Assembly (NCBI RefSeq): GCF_009711445.1
Contig: NZ_SMMC01000203.1
Span: 1-48,523, forward strand
Direction of reading: 5' to 3'
Length of the DNA stretch: 48,523 nt
DNA from: Curvivirga aplysinae
GTDB lineage: Bacteria > Pseudomonadota > Alphaproteobacteria > UBA8366 > Aestuariispiraceae
Of this stretch, positions 21,384 through 32,706 are shown piece by piece (the first letter of the stretch is position 1; each line of letters starts with the position of its first letter). The notes beneath the pieces are model-generated. The model was not told the DNA's origin. It was given only the letters and a program-made list of their open reading frames with translations, and made no database searches. Made by a program: the position numbers and the translations under genes.

Positions 21384-22796
21384 TTACTTTCCGTTTAGTC
21401 GTTCATTTAACTGATCGGGCAGGGCGTGCGCCCATTGCGTAATGGAACCGGCTCCAAGGCAGACAACTAAATCGCCTTCTTCTGCTTTATCAGCGATAAT
21501 ACCCGCTAAAGAATCTGGGCCTTCCATTGGTACTACGTCACGATGTCCGCGAGTTTTAAGACCTTGAACCATATGGGATTTATCAGCACCTTCAATCGGT
21601 TGTTCTCCCGCTTCAAAAACATCAGCTACGATCACGCTATCTGCATCATTGAAGCAAGCACAGAAATCTTCGAACAAATCTTTAAGACGAGAATAACGAT
21701 GAGGTTGAACCACTGCGATAACACTGCGTTTGGTAGCTGAACGCGCTGCTTTTAATACCGCAGAAATTTCAACCGGATGATGTGCATAATCATCAATAAC
21801 TGTTATACCGTTTGTTTCGCCCGTTTTCGTGAAACGACGTTTTACGCCACTGAAAGCAGCAAGGCCTTCTTTGACTTTCTCATCAGAAATTTCCATTTCT
21901 AAGCCAACAGCGATCGCAGCAAGTGAGTTTTGAACGTTATGTTCACCATGCATTGGAAGGAAAACGTCTTCGATAATGCGTTCTTCTTGGCCACGTAGTT
22001 TGACTTTTACATCAAAATGAACACCGTCAGTGCCAGCTTTCATATTAGTTGCTTGAATATCTGCTTGTGGATTAAAGCCATATGTAATCATACGACGATC
22101 AGAAACTTTACCGACCAAAGCTTGCACTTCAGGATGGTCAATGCAGACAGTTGCAAATCCATAGAATGGGATATTTTCTACATAGGTTTTAAATGCGGCG
22201 CGTAATGTGTCAAAATCCCCGTAGAAATCCATATGTTCAGGATCAATATTGGTTACGACGGCGATTGTGGCAGGTAATTTGATAAAAGTTCCATCACTTT
22301 CATCGGCCTCAACAACCATCCAGTCACCATTGCCTAAACGTGCATTTGTACCATAAGCATTAATAATACCGCCATTGATGACTGTAGGGTCACGATCAGC
22401 GCTATCCAAAACTTGTGAGATTAGTGAGGTGGTGGTCGTTTTTCCATGTGTACCGCCAACGGCAACTGACCATTTTAGACGCATGAGTTCAGCCAGCATT
22501 TCAGCGCGGCGAACTACGGGAATCAAACTCTCACGTGCGGCATTCATTTCTGGATTATCAGGTTTGATCGCAGTGGAAACAACAACAACAGCTGCACCTT
22601 CGACATTTTCCGCCTTATGCCCAACAAATACTTCGATACCGAGGTTGCGAAGACGCGCAACATTTGCATTATCGCTCATATCAGAACCGGAGATTTTGTA
22701 TCCTAAAGTATGTAATACTTCGGCAATGCCGGACATACCGATACCGCCGATACCTACAAAATGAATACGTCCGATATTGAGAGGGATCTGCATCAT
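21384..22796 (-). CDS. murC: UDP-N-acetylmuramate--L-alanine ligase MurC
   Basis: A 470-residue Mur ligase adding L-Ala to UDP-MurNAc in the cytoplasm. The N-terminal Rossmann motif is [12 protein letters not shown] at 12-23, and the ATP loop GTHGKTTTT begins at 115 with K119. The central [13 protein letters not shown] and the C-terminal YAHHP segments are typical of MurC. The start ATG overlaps the murG stop in an ATGA junction; a second ATG follows immediately, so the exact first residue is ambiguous by one. Confidence 0.97.
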   Translation of the reverse strand: MMQIPLNIGRIHFVGIGGIGMSGIAEVLHTLGYKISGSDMSDNANVARLRNLGIEVFVGHKAENVEGAAVVVVSTAIKPDNPEMNAARESLIPVVRRAEMLAELMRLKWSVAVGGTHGKTTTTSLISQVLDSADRDPTVINGGIINAYGTNARLGNGDWMVVEADESDGTFIKLPATIAVVTNIDPEHMDFYGDFDTLRAAFKTYVENIPFYGFATVCIDHPEVQALVGKVSDRRMITYGFNPQADIQATNMKAGTDGVHFDVKVKLRGQEERIIEDVFLPMHGEHNVQNSLAAIAVGLEMEISDEKVKEGLAAFSGVKRRFTKTGETNGITVIDDYAHHPVEISAVLKAARSATKRSVIAVVQPHRYSRLKDLFEDFCACFNDADSVIVADVFEAGEQPIEGADKSHMVQGLKTRGHRDVVPMEGPDSLAGIIADKAEEGDLVVCLGAGSITQWAHALPDQLNERLNGK

Positions 22797-23968
22797 TCTT
22801 GCAATTCCTTTACCTTCTTGGCAGGTCGTTGTTCACCGCCATTTTTGAGTTGTTCTGAATCAGATTTACCTTCAACCAGATTCATGACCACATCGGCAAG
22901 CCTGCTATCAGCTTCTGGCTGTCCAACCTTTTTTGCTGCTTTTGCTGCATGGGTTAACATAACTGGATTTGCAATCAGACTTTGGAGACGATCAGCTAGC
23001 ATATTCGCATTAAAATCTTGTTGAGGAATCATCCATGCGCCACCCGCATCACAAATTCTTGCGCCATTAGCTGTTTGGTGATCATCTATGGCATGCATAT
23101 AAGGTACAAGAATGGATGGACGACCAGCTGCTGCTAATTCGGAGATCGTGGATGCGCCTGCGCGACAAATAACCAAATGAGCTTTTTCAAGCTGGTTAGG
23201 CATATCACTGATGAATGATTTTAAGGTAGGTGACATATCAATGCTGGCATATTTGTTATGCACATCGTTTAATTGTTCTTCGCGTACTTGCTGAATGATG
23301 TTGATTTTATGGCGCAATTCTTCTGGTAAGGCTGCAATAGCTGCTGGAATTACGTCACCAAATATTGCAGCACCCTGGCTTCCACCCACAATCAGGATGT
23401 TAATTTTTTCATCGTTGATAGCTTGATAGGGTTTTTCACTCAAAGCAGCCATTTCTGGTCGAACAGGATTACCTGTCCAGCTGGCTTTGGGGATATCTGC
23501 GTCTTTCATCATCGCTGTTGCTTCAAAGGAAGCTGCGATTTTATCAACAGATGAAGCTAAAAGACGATTGGCGCGCCCTAAAACAGCATTTTGTTCATGT
23601 ATAACGGTTTTAAAGCCAAGGCGTGTTGCTGCAATCATAGTTGGTATAGAAGGGTAACCGCCAAAACCAACAACTGCATCGGGTCTCAATTGTTTTAAAA
23701 TACGGCGCGCTTGGAAGTAGCCTTTTATCAATTTGATAACCGCTTTTACTTTTCCTAGTTTACCTCTACCGGATACTGCGCTGGCACTTACCGTATGAGT
23801 TTCTAAATTACCAAGAGTACCGCTATAGGCATCCCCACGACGATCTGTAATCAAAACAAGTTTATAGCCATTCGCTTGTAAACGCTCGGACAAAGCTTGA
23901 GCAGGAAAAACATGTCCACCTGTACCACCTGTCGCCAAAACGACGAGCTTTTGTGGGGCTTGGATCAT
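22793..23968 (-). CDS. murG: Lipid II synthase MurG
   Basis: A 391-residue GT28 glycosyltransferase that transfers GlcNAc to lipid I at the inner face of the cytoplasmic membrane. The G-loop [12 protein letters not shown] at 12-23 and the second glycine-rich segment ([12 protein letters not shown]) are intact; the C-terminal donor site [16 protein letters not shown] is present. It overlaps ftsW upstream and murC downstream by 4 bp each (ATGA junctions). The C-terminal 20 residues are a charged tail beyond the usual end. Confidence 0.97.
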   Translation of the reverse strand: MIQAPQKLVVLATGGTGGHVFPAQALSERLQANGYKLVLITDRRGDAYSGTLGNLETHTVSASAVSGRGKLGKVKAVIKLIKGYFQARRILKQLRPDAVVGFGGYPSIPTMIAATRLGFKTVIHEQNAVLGRANRLLASSVDKIAASFEATAMMKDADIPKASWTGNPVRPEMAALSEKPYQAINDEKINILIVGGSQGAAIFGDVIPAAIAALPEELRHKINIIQQVREEQLNDVHNKYASIDMSPTLKSFISDMPNQLEKAHLVICRAGASTISELAAAGRPSILVPYMHAIDDHQTANGARICDAGGAWMIPQQDFNANMLADRLQSLIANPVMLTHAAKAAKKVGQPEADSRLADVVMNLVEGKSDSEQLKNGGEQRPAKKVKELQE

Positions 23969-25104
23969 TTAATGAAGCTCCCATTACTGGATTGATAATT
24001 TCCCGGACGATTGCGAGTAAGGGCAAGAACCATTCCCATACCAATTGCCATCGCAATTAAGGAAGATCCACCATAAGAAACGAAAGGCAAGGTCATGCCT
24101 TTTGTCGGGATTAAGGTCAAGGTCGAACTCATGTTGATCATTGCCTGCAAGCCAAACTGCAATAAAAGACCTGTTACAGCTAGAATAACGAACATATTGT
24201 TGCGAGAGAAAATCAAACTAAAGCCACGTAAGACGACAAAGCCATACATGAATAAAATCACCAAGCAGGCGATCAAACCATATTCTTCACCGGCAACGGC
24301 TAAAATAAAATCGGCATGTCCATCAGGTAATACATTTTTTGCAGTTCCATTGCCCGGGCCCATGCCTAAAACACCACCGTTGCTAAAGGCTTCCATAGCA
24401 CGATCCACTTGATAGGTGTCACCTGATGCAGGGTCTAAAAAACGATCAATCCGGCTTTGTACATGTGGGAAAAAGAAATAAGCAGATGCAATGCCTACAA
24501 CCATCATGATTAAAAGGCTCAAGACGATAACTAATGGCAAGCCGGCCAAAAAGAATTGAACTCCCCAAATCGCAGATACAATGACGGTTTGGCCAAAATC
24601 AGGTTGCGCCATTAAGAGCGCGACCATAAATAAATATAAGCCTGACGCCATCCAGAAACCTGGTACTTTTTCGCCCATGCGCTGGGCGCTAAACATAGTC
24701 GCAGCAACGACGGCAAAGGCAGGCTTTAAAAATTCACTTGGTTGTAAATTGATACCTGCGACACGGATCCAACGGGTTGCCCCTTTAATTTCTGAGCCAA
24801 AAGCAAGTGTGGCAAACATCATAACAATGGAAAAGAGCAGTAGAATACCAGCCAAACGCTTGATGTTTTTAAGATCGAGTAGGGATATAGTCAGCATTAG
24901 CATCACCGCAGGAACAACCATAACGGCTTGTTTGCGGATAAAAAACATGCTGTCTGCGCCAATACGCTCTGCAACACTAGGACTAGCAGAAGCGGTTAAT
25001 ACCAAGCCAAAGCCTGCTAAAACGATAAAGCAGAACAAAGTCCAACGATCGACTTCCCACCACCAGCGGCCTAAAATCGAGGTGTCATTGCGTGCGATAT
25101 TCAT
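23965..25104 (-). CDS. ftsW: Peptidoglycan glycosyltransferase FtsW
   Basis: A 379-residue SEDS-family polytopic protein that polymerises lipid II at the septum together with FtsI. About ten hydrophobic segments are visible. Family motifs include GATRWIRVAGINLQPSE (near 128-145), EEYGLIACLV with the conserved glutamates (near 280) and the terminal KGMTLPFVSYGGSS. The start overlaps the murD stop by one base (TAATG) and the end overlaps murG by four. Confidence 0.97.
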   Translation of the reverse strand: MNIARNDTSILGRWWWEVDRWTLFCFIVLAGFGLVLTASASPSVAERIGADSMFFIRKQAVMVVPAVMLMLTISLLDLKNIKRLAGILLLFSIVMMFATLAFGSEIKGATRWIRVAGINLQPSEFLKPAFAVVAATMFSAQRMGEKVPGFWMASGLYLFMVALLMAQPDFGQTVIVSAIWGVQFFLAGLPLVIVLSLLIMMVVGIASAYFFFPHVQSRIDRFLDPASGDTYQVDRAMEAFSNGGVLGMGPGNGTAKNVLPDGHADFILAVAGEEYGLIACLVILFMYGFVVLRGFSLIFSRNNMFVILAVTGLLLQFGLQAMINMSSTLTLIPTKGMTLPFVSYGGSSLIAMAIGMGMVLALTRNRPGNYQSSNGSFIK

Positions 25105-26516
25105 TAGGCTGTCTCCTCAATCAGGATCTGGCGTGATGAAGCAGGCAGAGCTTTAACAATGTCGCAGAAAGCTTTGCCTCTGGTTTCAAAATTTGTGAAT
25201 TGATCAAAGGAGGCGCATGCTGGGCTTAGCAACACCACGGCACCTTTTTCTTGATCCGCTTTTGCTTGTTCAAAAGCTGCTTTGACAGCATTTTCCATAT
25301 CACCGGAATTTTCACAATTGAATTTATCCGCAAAAGTACTGTTTAAATTTTTAGCAGCTTCACCAATGAAATAACCTGTTTGGATTTGTCCAATATAGGG
25401 TTCAAGTAAGTCATATCCGCCATCTTTTTCAACACCACCAGCAATCCAGTAAATCTTCGGATAGCAAGCGAGTGCTTTGGCTGTTGCCTCGGCATTGGTG
25501 GCTTTGCTGTCATTCACAAAGGCAACATTATCCAGAATTGCAGCCATTTGTTGACGATGCGGTAGGCCGGGATAATTGCAGATAGCATCGCAAATGCTTT
25601 TTGCATCTAAACCTAAACGGCGGCAGATTGCATAGGATATAGCCGCATTTTGTTGATTATGATTACCCGGTAATGTCGTTGCGACAGAGAGGTCTAATAC
25701 TTTCTGTGGTTCTTCGCCAATGGCATCAAAAAGATGATTGTCTTTGACGTAAATTGCGGTGTTTTCATCTGCATGACTGCTAACAGGCAATAATGTTGTA
25801 TCTCGGTTAAACAGAGATGCAGCTAAACCTTGCATTCGATCGTCATCAACGGCAATGATCGCTGTGTGGTCTTTATTTTGCCCGTCAAATAAGCCAAGCT
25901 TTGCCTGAACATATCCATCCATACCGCCGTGACGGTCCAGATGATCTGGTGAGATGTTAAGTAAAACAGAAATGTTAAATGGAAGCGATGGCGTAAGTTC
26001 GATTTGGTAGGAAGACATTTCCAATACATAAACACCATCATTGCCCAAAGGTTCCAAATCAAGGACGGGGATGCCCAAATTACCACCGATTTGTACCTTT
26101 GCACCACATGTTTTCAGGATATGACCAACCAAAGCGGTGGTCGTAGATTTTCCATTTGTACCTGTAATACCAATGAAGGTAGCTAAAGGGCAGGCATCTT
26201 TCAAAAGGCTAATGTCGCTCATTAAAGGAATATTATTAGCCTTTGCCAATTCTGCCACAGGATGCGGTTGCGGCAGAGTATGTGGGATACCGGGGCTCCA
26301 GACGCAGGCCACGATTTCTTGCCAGAGTGGCGCGTCGGTTAATTGTTTACATGTAGCACCACAATCTTCAGCTTTTTGGCGCAACTCTTGCTTCTCATCC
26401 CAACAGATCACATTGGCACCGCCGCGGCACAAAGCTGCGACGGCACTTAGACCTGAGCGACCTAAGCCCATAACGGCAACAGTTTGACCTGTATATTTGG
26501 TAACGGTTATTGCCAT
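25104..26516 (-). CDS. murD: UDP-N-acetylmuramoylalanine--D-glutamate ligase MurD
   Basis: A 470-residue Mur ligase adding D-Glu to UDP-MurNAc-L-Ala. The N-terminal Rossmann motif is VMGLGRSGLSA at 15-25, and the ATP loop GITGTNGKSTTT begins at 116 with K123. NISPDHLDRHGG and VNDSKATNAEAT are MurD hallmarks. It begins 33 bp after mraY and ends overlapping the ftsW start. Confidence 0.97.
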   Translation of the reverse strand: MAITVTKYTGQTVAVMGLGRSGLSAVAALCRGGANVICWDEKQELRQKAEDCGATCKQLTDAPLWQEIVACVWSPGIPHTLPQPHPVAELAKANNIPLMSDISLLKDACPLATFIGITGTNGKSTTTALVGHILKTCGAKVQIGGNLGIPVLDLEPLGNDGVYVLEMSSYQIELTPSLPFNISVLLNISPDHLDRHGGMDGYVQAKLGLFDGQNKDHTAIIAVDDDRMQGLAASLFNRDTTLLPVSSHADENTAIYVKDNHLFDAIGEEPQKVLDLSVATTLPGNHNQQNAAISYAICRRLGLDAKSICDAICNYPGLPHRQQMAAILDNVAFVNDSKATNAEATAKALACYPKIYWIAGGVEKDGGYDLLEPYIGQIQTGYFIGEAAKNLNSTFADKFNCENSGDMENAVKAAFEQAKADQEKGAVVLLSPACASFDQFTNFETRGKAFCDIVKALPASSRQILIEETA

Positions 26517-26549
26517 GATGAAAAGCTTTCTTTCCTTAAGTTCTTTTTC

Positions 26550-27635
26550 TTAACGTAATTTCAAGGTTGCCAAACCGATCAAGGCCAAGATGGCTGCAAT
26601 GATCCAGAAACGAATAACAATTGTTGATTCTTCCCATCCTTTTTTCTCAAAGTGATGATGAAGTGGCGCCATGGCAAATACGCGTTTGCCTGTCGTTTTG
26701 AAGGAAATAACTTGAACGATCACAGAGACTGTTTCTAAAACAAATAAGCCACCGATAATTGCCAATACAATTTCATGTTTTGTGACAACACTTAAGGCAC
26801 CTAAAGCACCACCAAGGCTAAGGGAGCCAGTGTCACCCATAAACACCATTGCAGGCGGTGCGTTAAACCATAAGAAACCAAGGCCGGCTCCAAAGATTGC
26901 CCCACAGAATACCGCTAATTCACCACTTCCGGGCACTGAATGCAGCTGTAGATATTCTGAATAACCCGCGTGACCCACAAAATAAGCAATGAGACCAAAG
27001 CAAATTGCTGCGATCATAACGGGTACAATTGCCAAGCCGTCGAGGCCATCCGTCAGGTTTACGGAATTTGAGGCACCTACCATGACAAACATTGCAAATG
27101 GAATAAAGAACCAGCCAAGATCTAATAGGAAATCTTTGACGAATGGGAAGGCCAAACTTGTGCTAACGCTATCTGCGGTAATGGATTGATACCAATAAGC
27201 TGCTGTGCCGGAAATTAGGATTTGGAATAAAAGCTTTAATTTTCCCGGTAATCCTTTGGAATTTTTCTTAGAAACTTTTAAATAGTCATCAGCAAAACCG
27301 ATGCCACCAAAACCCATTGTTACAAGTAACACAATCCAGACATAGCCATTACGTAAATCTGCCCAAAGGATGGTGCTGAAAGACAAGGCGAATAAAATCA
27401 AGAAGCCACCCATGGAAGGTGTGCCTGCTTTTTTCAAATGCCCTTCCGGTGTGTCTTCGCGCACGTTACTTGCACCATGTTGTTTTACGCGAAGCCAATT
27501 GATGATCTTTGGCCCAAAGATAAAACTGAGGATCAAGGCCGTCATAATGGCGCCCCCGGTCCGGAATGTTAGATACCGGAACAAGTTGAAGATCTGATAA
27601 TCTTCAGCAAGTGGGAAGAGCAGGTTATACAACAT
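26550..27635 (-). CDS. mraY: Phospho-N-acetylmuramoyl-pentapeptide transferase MraY
   Basis: A 361-residue polytopic inner membrane enzyme that makes lipid I from UDP-MurNAc-pentapeptide and undecaprenyl phosphate. The three catalytic aspartate motifs are visible: FADDYLK with D116/D117, [10 protein letters not shown] with D196 and D199, and FMGDTGSL with D268. The TPSMGG segment at 72-77 and the C-terminal HHHFEKKGW motif complete the family signature. It overlaps the end of murF by 11 bp. Confidence 0.98.
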   Translation of the reverse strand: MLYNLLFPLAEDYQIFNLFRYLTFRTGGAIMTALILSFIFGPKIINWLRVKQHGASNVREDTPEGHLKKAGTPSMGGFLILFALSFSTILWADLRNGYVWIVLLVTMGFGGIGFADDYLKVSKKNSKGLPGKLKLLFQILISGTAAYWYQSITADSVSTSLAFPFVKDFLLDLGWFFIPFAMFVMVGASNSVNLTDGLDGLAIVPVMIAAICFGLIAYFVGHAGYSEYLQLHSVPGSGELAVFCGAIFGAGLGFLWFNAPPAMVFMGDTGSLSLGGALGALSVVTKHEIVLAIIGGLFVLETVSVIVQVISFKTTGKRVFAMAPLHHHFEKKGWEESTIVIRFWIIAAILALIGLATLKLR

Positions 27636-29118
27636 GGCTATGAACCTCTTTTGGTTTCAAATTCATCGCGCCTGTCGGCGTTTTTATGGGTGTTTTATCC
27701 TGAGATGCAGCGTCAGATAAGGCGATAAAGGCGTCGGCCACTGGCACCATTTTGCTACCGAGTGAACCTTTGATAAGTAGGATGTCGCCATCTTCCAAAT
27801 CTGAGAGAACTGCGTCGAATAATGTTGAACTGTCTTTTGCATGAAGGCGTTGCATCGATGTAGGCAAAGCCTTGTACATTTCCCCCATCAACGGACCACA
27901 ACAATAGACTGCATCAATCTGACGTGATTCCAACTCTTTTGCCAGTGCAATATGTAGGGAGGAGCCTGTTTCGCCTAATTCCAGCATATCGCCTAAAATT
28001 GCAATGCGTTTTCCGTGTGTTAGCGGCATATCTGCCAATACTTTGAAGGCAGCTTTCATTGCTGGTGGGCTGGCATTGTAACTTTCATCAACCAAGATAG
28101 CTGTACCGTTGTCTTCAAGCGGGATGATATGCCGTTGGCCGCGACCTTTACTTGGTTTCCAATTTTTAAGGCCGTTTAAGGCTTTTGTGACATCTTCACC
28201 CAGAATATCAACAGCACCTAAAATGCACAGACTGTTAGTTGCCCAGTGATCACCCGGCATTTGGATGGAAAAACTCTCACAGTGTTTTTTATAAAGACAT
28301 GTTACATCGGTGGAGGTTGTTTTGAATTCTGTATCAACTTGTCGATAAGTGGCATCTTCATGTTTTCCAAAACTTAAAACATTTTCAAATGCCACACCTG
28401 TATCACGTGCACGTGCACGTAGGTGATGGAATAGCGCGTGTTCACGTGGTAACAGGCAAACACCATCGTCACCTAATCCGTCAAAAATTTCCGCCTTTGC
28501 ATCTGCAATACCTTGAATTCCATGGAAGAATTCAAGATGCACTGGTGCTACCGTTGTAATGATTGCTAGGTCTGGTTTTGCGAGCTTCGATAAAGGGCGA
28601 ATTTCTTCAGCATGGTTCATGCCGATTTCTAGAATGGCAAAATCTGTGTCTGCTGGCATACGGCTCATAGTTAAAGGTAAGCCATATTCGTTGTTTAGAT
28701 TACCCTCTGTCGCATGGGTTTTTCCGAGTGCTGTGAAAGCACAACGTAAGCCTTCTTTAGTCCCTGTTTTTCCAACTGAACCTGTAATTGCGATAACTTT
28801 TGCTTTTGTACGGAAACGTGCGCCCGCAGCTAAATCATATAAAGCTTGCGTTGTATCTGTTACGACTAACAGGGGAAGGGGGCAGTCTTTGAAATCACCG
28901 ATTTTACTTTCGGCGATTACAGCGGCTGCCGCACCTTTTTCTTGCGCCATTGCGATATAGTCATGCCCATCATTATTTGGACCTTGGATCGCAATGAATA
29001 ATCCGTCTTTTTCAATCTTGCGACTGTCAATTGAGACACTGTGTGCTTCCCACTGGGCGGTACTTTTCCCAGAAGTAAACGTTTCGGCTTCGCTGGATGT
29101 CCATAGTGGGATATTCAT
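27625..29118 (-). CDS. murF: UDP-MurNAc-tripeptide--D-Ala-D-Ala ligase MurF
   Basis: A 497-residue Mur ligase joining D-Ala-D-Ala (from Ddl) to the tripeptide. The ATP loop is [12 protein letters not shown] with GSVGKT at 113-118; [15 protein letters not shown] and [13 protein letters not shown] are MurF-specific. The C-terminus carries about 30 extra polar residues beyond the family end, encoded where the gene overlaps mraY. The start overlaps murE in an ATGA junction. Confidence 0.97.
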   Translation of the reverse strand: MNIPLWTSSEAETFTSGKSTAQWEAHSVSIDSRKIEKDGLFIAIQGPNNDGHDYIAMAQEKGAAAAVIAESKIGDFKDCPLPLLVVTDTTQALYDLAAGARFRTKAKVIAITGSVGKTGTKEGLRCAFTALGKTHATEGNLNNEYGLPLTMSRMPADTDFAILEIGMNHAEEIRPLSKLAKPDLAIITTVAPVHLEFFHGIQGIADAKAEIFDGLGDDGVCLLPREHALFHHLRARARDTGVAFENVLSFGKHEDATYRQVDTEFKTTSTDVTCLYKKHCESFSIQMPGDHWATNSLCILGAVDILGEDVTKALNGLKNWKPSKGRGQRHIIPLEDNGTAILVDESYNASPPAMKAAFKVLADMPLTHGKRIAILGDMLELGETGSSLHIALAKELESRQIDAVYCCGPLMGEMYKALPTSMQRLHAKDSSTLFDAVLSDLEDGDILLIKGSLGSKMVPVADAFIALSDAASQDKTPIKTPTGAMNLKPKEVHSHVV

Positions 29119-30554
29119 AGACTTTCCTCCGCCAGTTTAATCGCTTTTCGCACTTCTTCTGCGTCGTCGAATGGCAATGTTTTATCGCCAACAATTTGTC
29201 CTTGTTCATGACCTTTTCCTGCGACAATTAAGATGTCGCCTTGTTTGAGTGATTTGACTGCCATTTGAATTGCGGTTGCACGTCCGCCGATTTCCACTAC
29301 GTTTGGGCATTCAGCTGTAACATCAGCACGGATATCTGTTGGATCTTCGCTACGTGGATTATCGTCGGTAAGAATAGCTATATCTGCATTTTCCAAGCAT
29401 GCTTTACCCATCAAAGGGCGTTTTTTACGATCACGATCCCCACCACATCCAAAAACAACATGGAGATTATTTTCTGTATGGGGGCGGATTGTGTTAAGTA
29501 CCGTTTTAAGCGCATCTGGTGTATGGGCAAAATCAACAAAGATATCGGCTCCATTAAAAGATCCAATCTTTTCCAGACGTCCACGAACGCCTTGTAAGTT
29601 CGCCAGTAAAGGGGCAACTTTTCTAGCTTCAACACCTGTGGCCATGATCATACCGAGGGCGCAAAGCGCATTTTCAATCTGAAACTTACCCGGTAATGGG
29701 AAAGCAATTTCAAATCGTTCTCCCATAATATCCAAAATGAGATCGTAACCGGTTCCTGTGGCTTTTACGTCTTGGCAACGGATTTGTCCGTGATTGATGC
29801 CATAAGCTAAAATTTTAAATCCGCGTTCCTGCCCAATATTCTGGATGGCGTCATATTCGGCAGCTGCCGTGTTAACAACCGCGGTACCGCCTTTTTCCAA
29901 CAATTCATCGAATAGACGCAATTTGCTAGAGCGATAAATTTCCATGGAACCATGATAATCAAGATGATCTTGGGTCAGGTTGGTGAAGGCTGCGACTTTG
30001 AAGCTCAACCCATCAAGGCGATACATGTCTAATCCATGGCTGGAAGCTTCCATCGCTACATGATTGACGCCTTCTTGTTGCAATTCATGCAATGCTTTAT
30101 GCAAATCAACTGGATCGGGAGTTGTTAATCCATATCCACCTTCATGTCCCGGAGCAACGACTCCTAGGGTCCCAATGCTTGCGGCCGGCTTATCTAACAT
30201 CATCCATAATTGACGTGTGAAATCCGCGACGGAGCTTTTACCATTAGTTCCGGTAACGGCGACAGCAGTTGAAGGTTGTGGTTGATAAAATTCCGCTGCG
30301 AGTTTTGCAAGTCGGCGGCGAGGATTGGAATCTGTGATGATGGCAATTTCTTCGGGAAGTTGACTGTCATCTAGATCATGGGGGGCTAAGATGGCTGTAG
30401 CACCTTTATCCAGAGCGCTAGGAATGAAATCACGACCATCCAATTGTGTACCTGGGATGGCAGCAAATAAATAACCTGGTTTGATCGCACGACTATCGGC
30501 GGTCATGCCTGCCAGATTTAACTTTGAGATGTCGTCCATTCGAACCATTTTCAT
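29115..30554 (-). CDS. murE: UDP-MurNAc-L-alanyl-D-glutamate--meso-diaminopimelate ligase MurE
   Basis: A 479-residue Mur ligase adding the third stem-peptide residue. The ATP loop GTNGKSS is at 102-108, and the carbamylated-lysine region YRSSKLRLF at 207-215. The DNPR motif at 398-401 (followed by SEDP) marks specificity for meso-diaminopimelate rather than lysine, which fits a Gram-negative wall. Three ATGs fall in the first six codons and no Shine-Dalgarno is strong, so the start could shift by a few residues. It lies 47 bp after ftsI. Confidence 0.97.
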   Translation of the reverse strand: MKMVRMDDISKLNLAGMTADSRAIKPGYLFAAIPGTQLDGRDFIPSALDKGATAILAPHDLDDSQLPEEIAIITDSNPRRRLAKLAAEFYQPQPSTAVAVTGTNGKSSVADFTRQLWMMLDKPAASIGTLGVVAPGHEGGYGLTTPDPVDLHKALHELQQEGVNHVAMEASSHGLDMYRLDGLSFKVAAFTNLTQDHLDYHGSMEIYRSSKLRLFDELLEKGGTAVVNTAAAEYDAIQNIGQERGFKILAYGINHGQIRCQDVKATGTGYDLILDIMGERFEIAFPLPGKFQIENALCALGMIMATGVEARKVAPLLANLQGVRGRLEKIGSFNGADIFVDFAHTPDALKTVLNTIRPHTENNLHVVFGCGGDRDRKKRPLMGKACLENADIAILTDDNPRSEDPTDIRADVTAECPNVVEIGGRATAIQMAVKSLKQGDILIVAGKGHEQGQIVGDKTLPFDDAEEVRKAIKLAEESL

Positions 30555-30601
30555 ACTTTCTGTATCTATAATGTCGCGTTTCTTGCTCTTAAATTAATTT
30601 C

Positions 30602-32344
30602 CTAAGTGTGACTATCCTGTGGCAGCTTCAGGGCAAGTTCACGATTTACTTCTTCTGAAGTCGGATCAATCGGTGTAACGCCAAGAATAGGGGCTGCACG
30701 GGTCACAATTTGCTTAATGATAGGGGCTGCAACCCAACCACCTGTGGCATAACCAAAAGTCTTCTTATTTCCCTTGGGCTCATCCAGCATTACATAAACC
30801 ACATATTTCGGCTTATGCATTGGGAAAGCGGCTACATATGAGGAAATACGTGCACGATCTGCATACCCACCCGTTGCTTTTACCTTATCTGCAGTACCTG
30901 TCTTGCCACCTACAAAATAGCCAATTGCATTTGATTTTTTGCCGGAACCAGCAATGTTATTTGCACGCATCAATTTGCGGATGGCTTTGGAGCTGCGTGC
31001 AGAAATCACGCGTGTGCCTTTTGGCTTTGTATCTTGCATGATCAAAGATGGTTGATAATGTGTGCCGCCATTAACCATGGAAGCAACACCTGCCGCTACA
31101 TGCATTGGACTAACAGCGATACCATGACCATAGGAAATGGTTACCATATTAATCGGGCGCCATGTTTTTGGATATTGTGGACGGCCAACTTCTGGCAATT
31201 CAACAGGTGAAGGGGACAGCATACCGATCTTTTGAAGGAAATCTTTTTGATAGCCAGCCCCAAAAGCTTCTGCCATTTTTGCAGACCCGATATTGGAGCT
31301 GTAAATAAATACCTCTGGTAAAGACAGGACGCGGTTTTTACCGTGATAATCATTAATGGTAAAGCGTGCGATACGAATTGGTTTGGATGCATCGTAACTG
31401 CTGCTCATATTTGCAGTTCCAGATTCCAATGCCATGGCCGAATTGAAAATTTTAAATGTAGAACCTAACTCATAAACACCTAATGTGGTGCGATTGAAGT
31501 GTGATTCCACAGATGCTTTACCCGGTTGGTTTGGGTCGAAATCAGGCAAAGATACCATAGATACAACCTGACCATTATTGGCATCAAGGACGATAGCGCT
31601 GCCACCAATAGCCTGAAACTCAGTCATTGCCTTTTGGACTTCATCGCGCACGATATGTTGTACACGGCCATCAATGCTTAAACGTAAAGCTTCGCCTTGA
31701 GATGTTAGTGTTTCTTCAAAACTTTTCTCAAGACCAGAAATTCCTTTGTTATCCACATTTGTATAGCCCAAAACATGGGCCATTAAATTACCTTGCGGAT
31801 AGACACGGCTTTCCTGTGTTCGGAACTCTAGTCCCGGAATGCCCAACGCGTTAATTTTCTGTTGTTGTGTCGGTGTAATGCGACGATCAACCCAAACGAA
31901 TTTGGCTTTGCGGCTCAACATCTTATACAGCTTTGCCACCGGAATATCCGTCAAAATCTGACCAAGCTTCTCGGCAGAATCTTGAGGATCCATAATTTTA
32001 CGTGGATCAGCCGCCAAAGAGACTGTTTTAACAGTGGTTGCGACTAACATACCCGTACGATCAACAATTGGGGCACGATCAAAGGTAAGGTTTTGTGATT
32101 GAGAAATGTTACGTGTTTTAGGCTCACTCACATTGCTTAAGGCCATCACGTCAATCATGCGAAAGCCAATACCTGTAAAGGCAAGCGCCATGAGAGCGCC
32201 TGTGATCATTAGGCGGGTACGGCCGGTCTCTAATGCTTCTGTCTGTTGTCCTTGCAGGGTCGCCTGACGTTTCAGATCACTCAAAGTCATCCGTTTGACA
32301 GGCTTTGTGGTGTATCCCAGCTTTTTCCAATGAGACAGAATCAT
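30602..32344 (-). CDS. ftsI: Septal peptidoglycan transpeptidase FtsI (PBP3)
   Basis: A 580-residue class B penicillin-binding protein that cross-links septal peptidoglycan with FtsW. A cytoplasmic tail of about 43 residues precedes one transmembrane helix (about 44-66). The pedestal domain follows, then the transpeptidase with STFK at 295-298 (nucleophile S295), SSN at 349-351 and KTG at 481-483. Its start overlaps the ftsL stop by 4 bp. Confidence 0.97.
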   Translation of the reverse strand: MILSHWKKLGYTTKPVKRMTLSDLKRQATLQGQQTEALETGRTRLMITGALMALAFTGIGFRMIDVMALSNVSEPKTRNISQSQNLTFDRAPIVDRTGMLVATTVKTVSLAADPRKIMDPQDSAEKLGQILTDIPVAKLYKMLSRKAKFVWVDRRITPTQQQKINALGIPGLEFRTQESRVYPQGNLMAHVLGYTNVDNKGISGLEKSFEETLTSQGEALRLSIDGRVQHIVRDEVQKAMTEFQAIGGSAIVLDANNGQVVSMVSLPDFDPNQPGKASVESHFNRTTLGVYELGSTFKIFNSAMALESGTANMSSSYDASKPIRIARFTINDYHGKNRVLSLPEVFIYSSNIGSAKMAEAFGAGYQKDFLQKIGMLSPSPVELPEVGRPQYPKTWRPINMVTISYGHGIAVSPMHVAAGVASMVNGGTHYQPSLIMQDTKPKGTRVISARSSKAIRKLMRANNIAGSGKKSNAIGYFVGGKTGTADKVKATGGYADRARISSYVAAFPMHKPKYVVYVMLDEPKGNKKTFGYATGGWVAAPIIKQIVTRAAPILGVTPIDPTSEEVNRELALKLPQDSHT

Positions 32345-32706
32345 TCAGTGCCTCCATTATGAGAAATAGAGGTTGCTTGAGTGGTATTTGTAACTGTGGC
32401 GCTGGACGGTGTTACTTTTTCGTCCTCAATGCGAAATGGCAAAGTTTGGAAAGATACAAACTGACGTGCCTCAACAGGTTGCATTTGTGGCAATAGGTTT
32501 TCCGTCAATTTTTGAATACGATCCGGACGATTGAAATAACTCCATTCCGCCTGCAACATATGAATGTTTTCTTGTTCTTTGATAATCTGACGGTTCAGGT
32601 TCACTAATTTATCTTCTAATGCTTCCACTTGAAGTGTGACATAGAAGAGGCCAGATGCAGCAATGATGAATCCAATAACCCAGCAAACGATAATGGTCAT
32701 TCTCAT
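32341..32706 (-). CDS. ftsL: FtsL-like division protein
   Basis: A small bitopic protein with one N-terminal transmembrane helix (about residues 4-24) and a short coiled-coil stretch (about 25-60, [19 protein letters not shown]). A polar Ser/Thr-rich tail ends the protein. Sequence is poorly conserved, so the call rests on topology, size (121 residues) and its place between rsmH and ftsI. I chose the ATG at 32706 because it overlaps the rsmH stop in an ATGA junction like its neighbours, with GGGGAG 9 nt upstream; an in-frame ATG at 32721 would add five residues. Confidence 0.85.
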   Translation of the reverse strand: MRMTIIVCWVIGFIIAASGLFYVTLQVEALEDKLVNLNRQIIKEQENIHMLQAEWSYFNRPDRIQKLTENLLPQMQPVEARQFVSFQTLPFRIEDEKVTPSSATVTNTTQATSISHNGGTE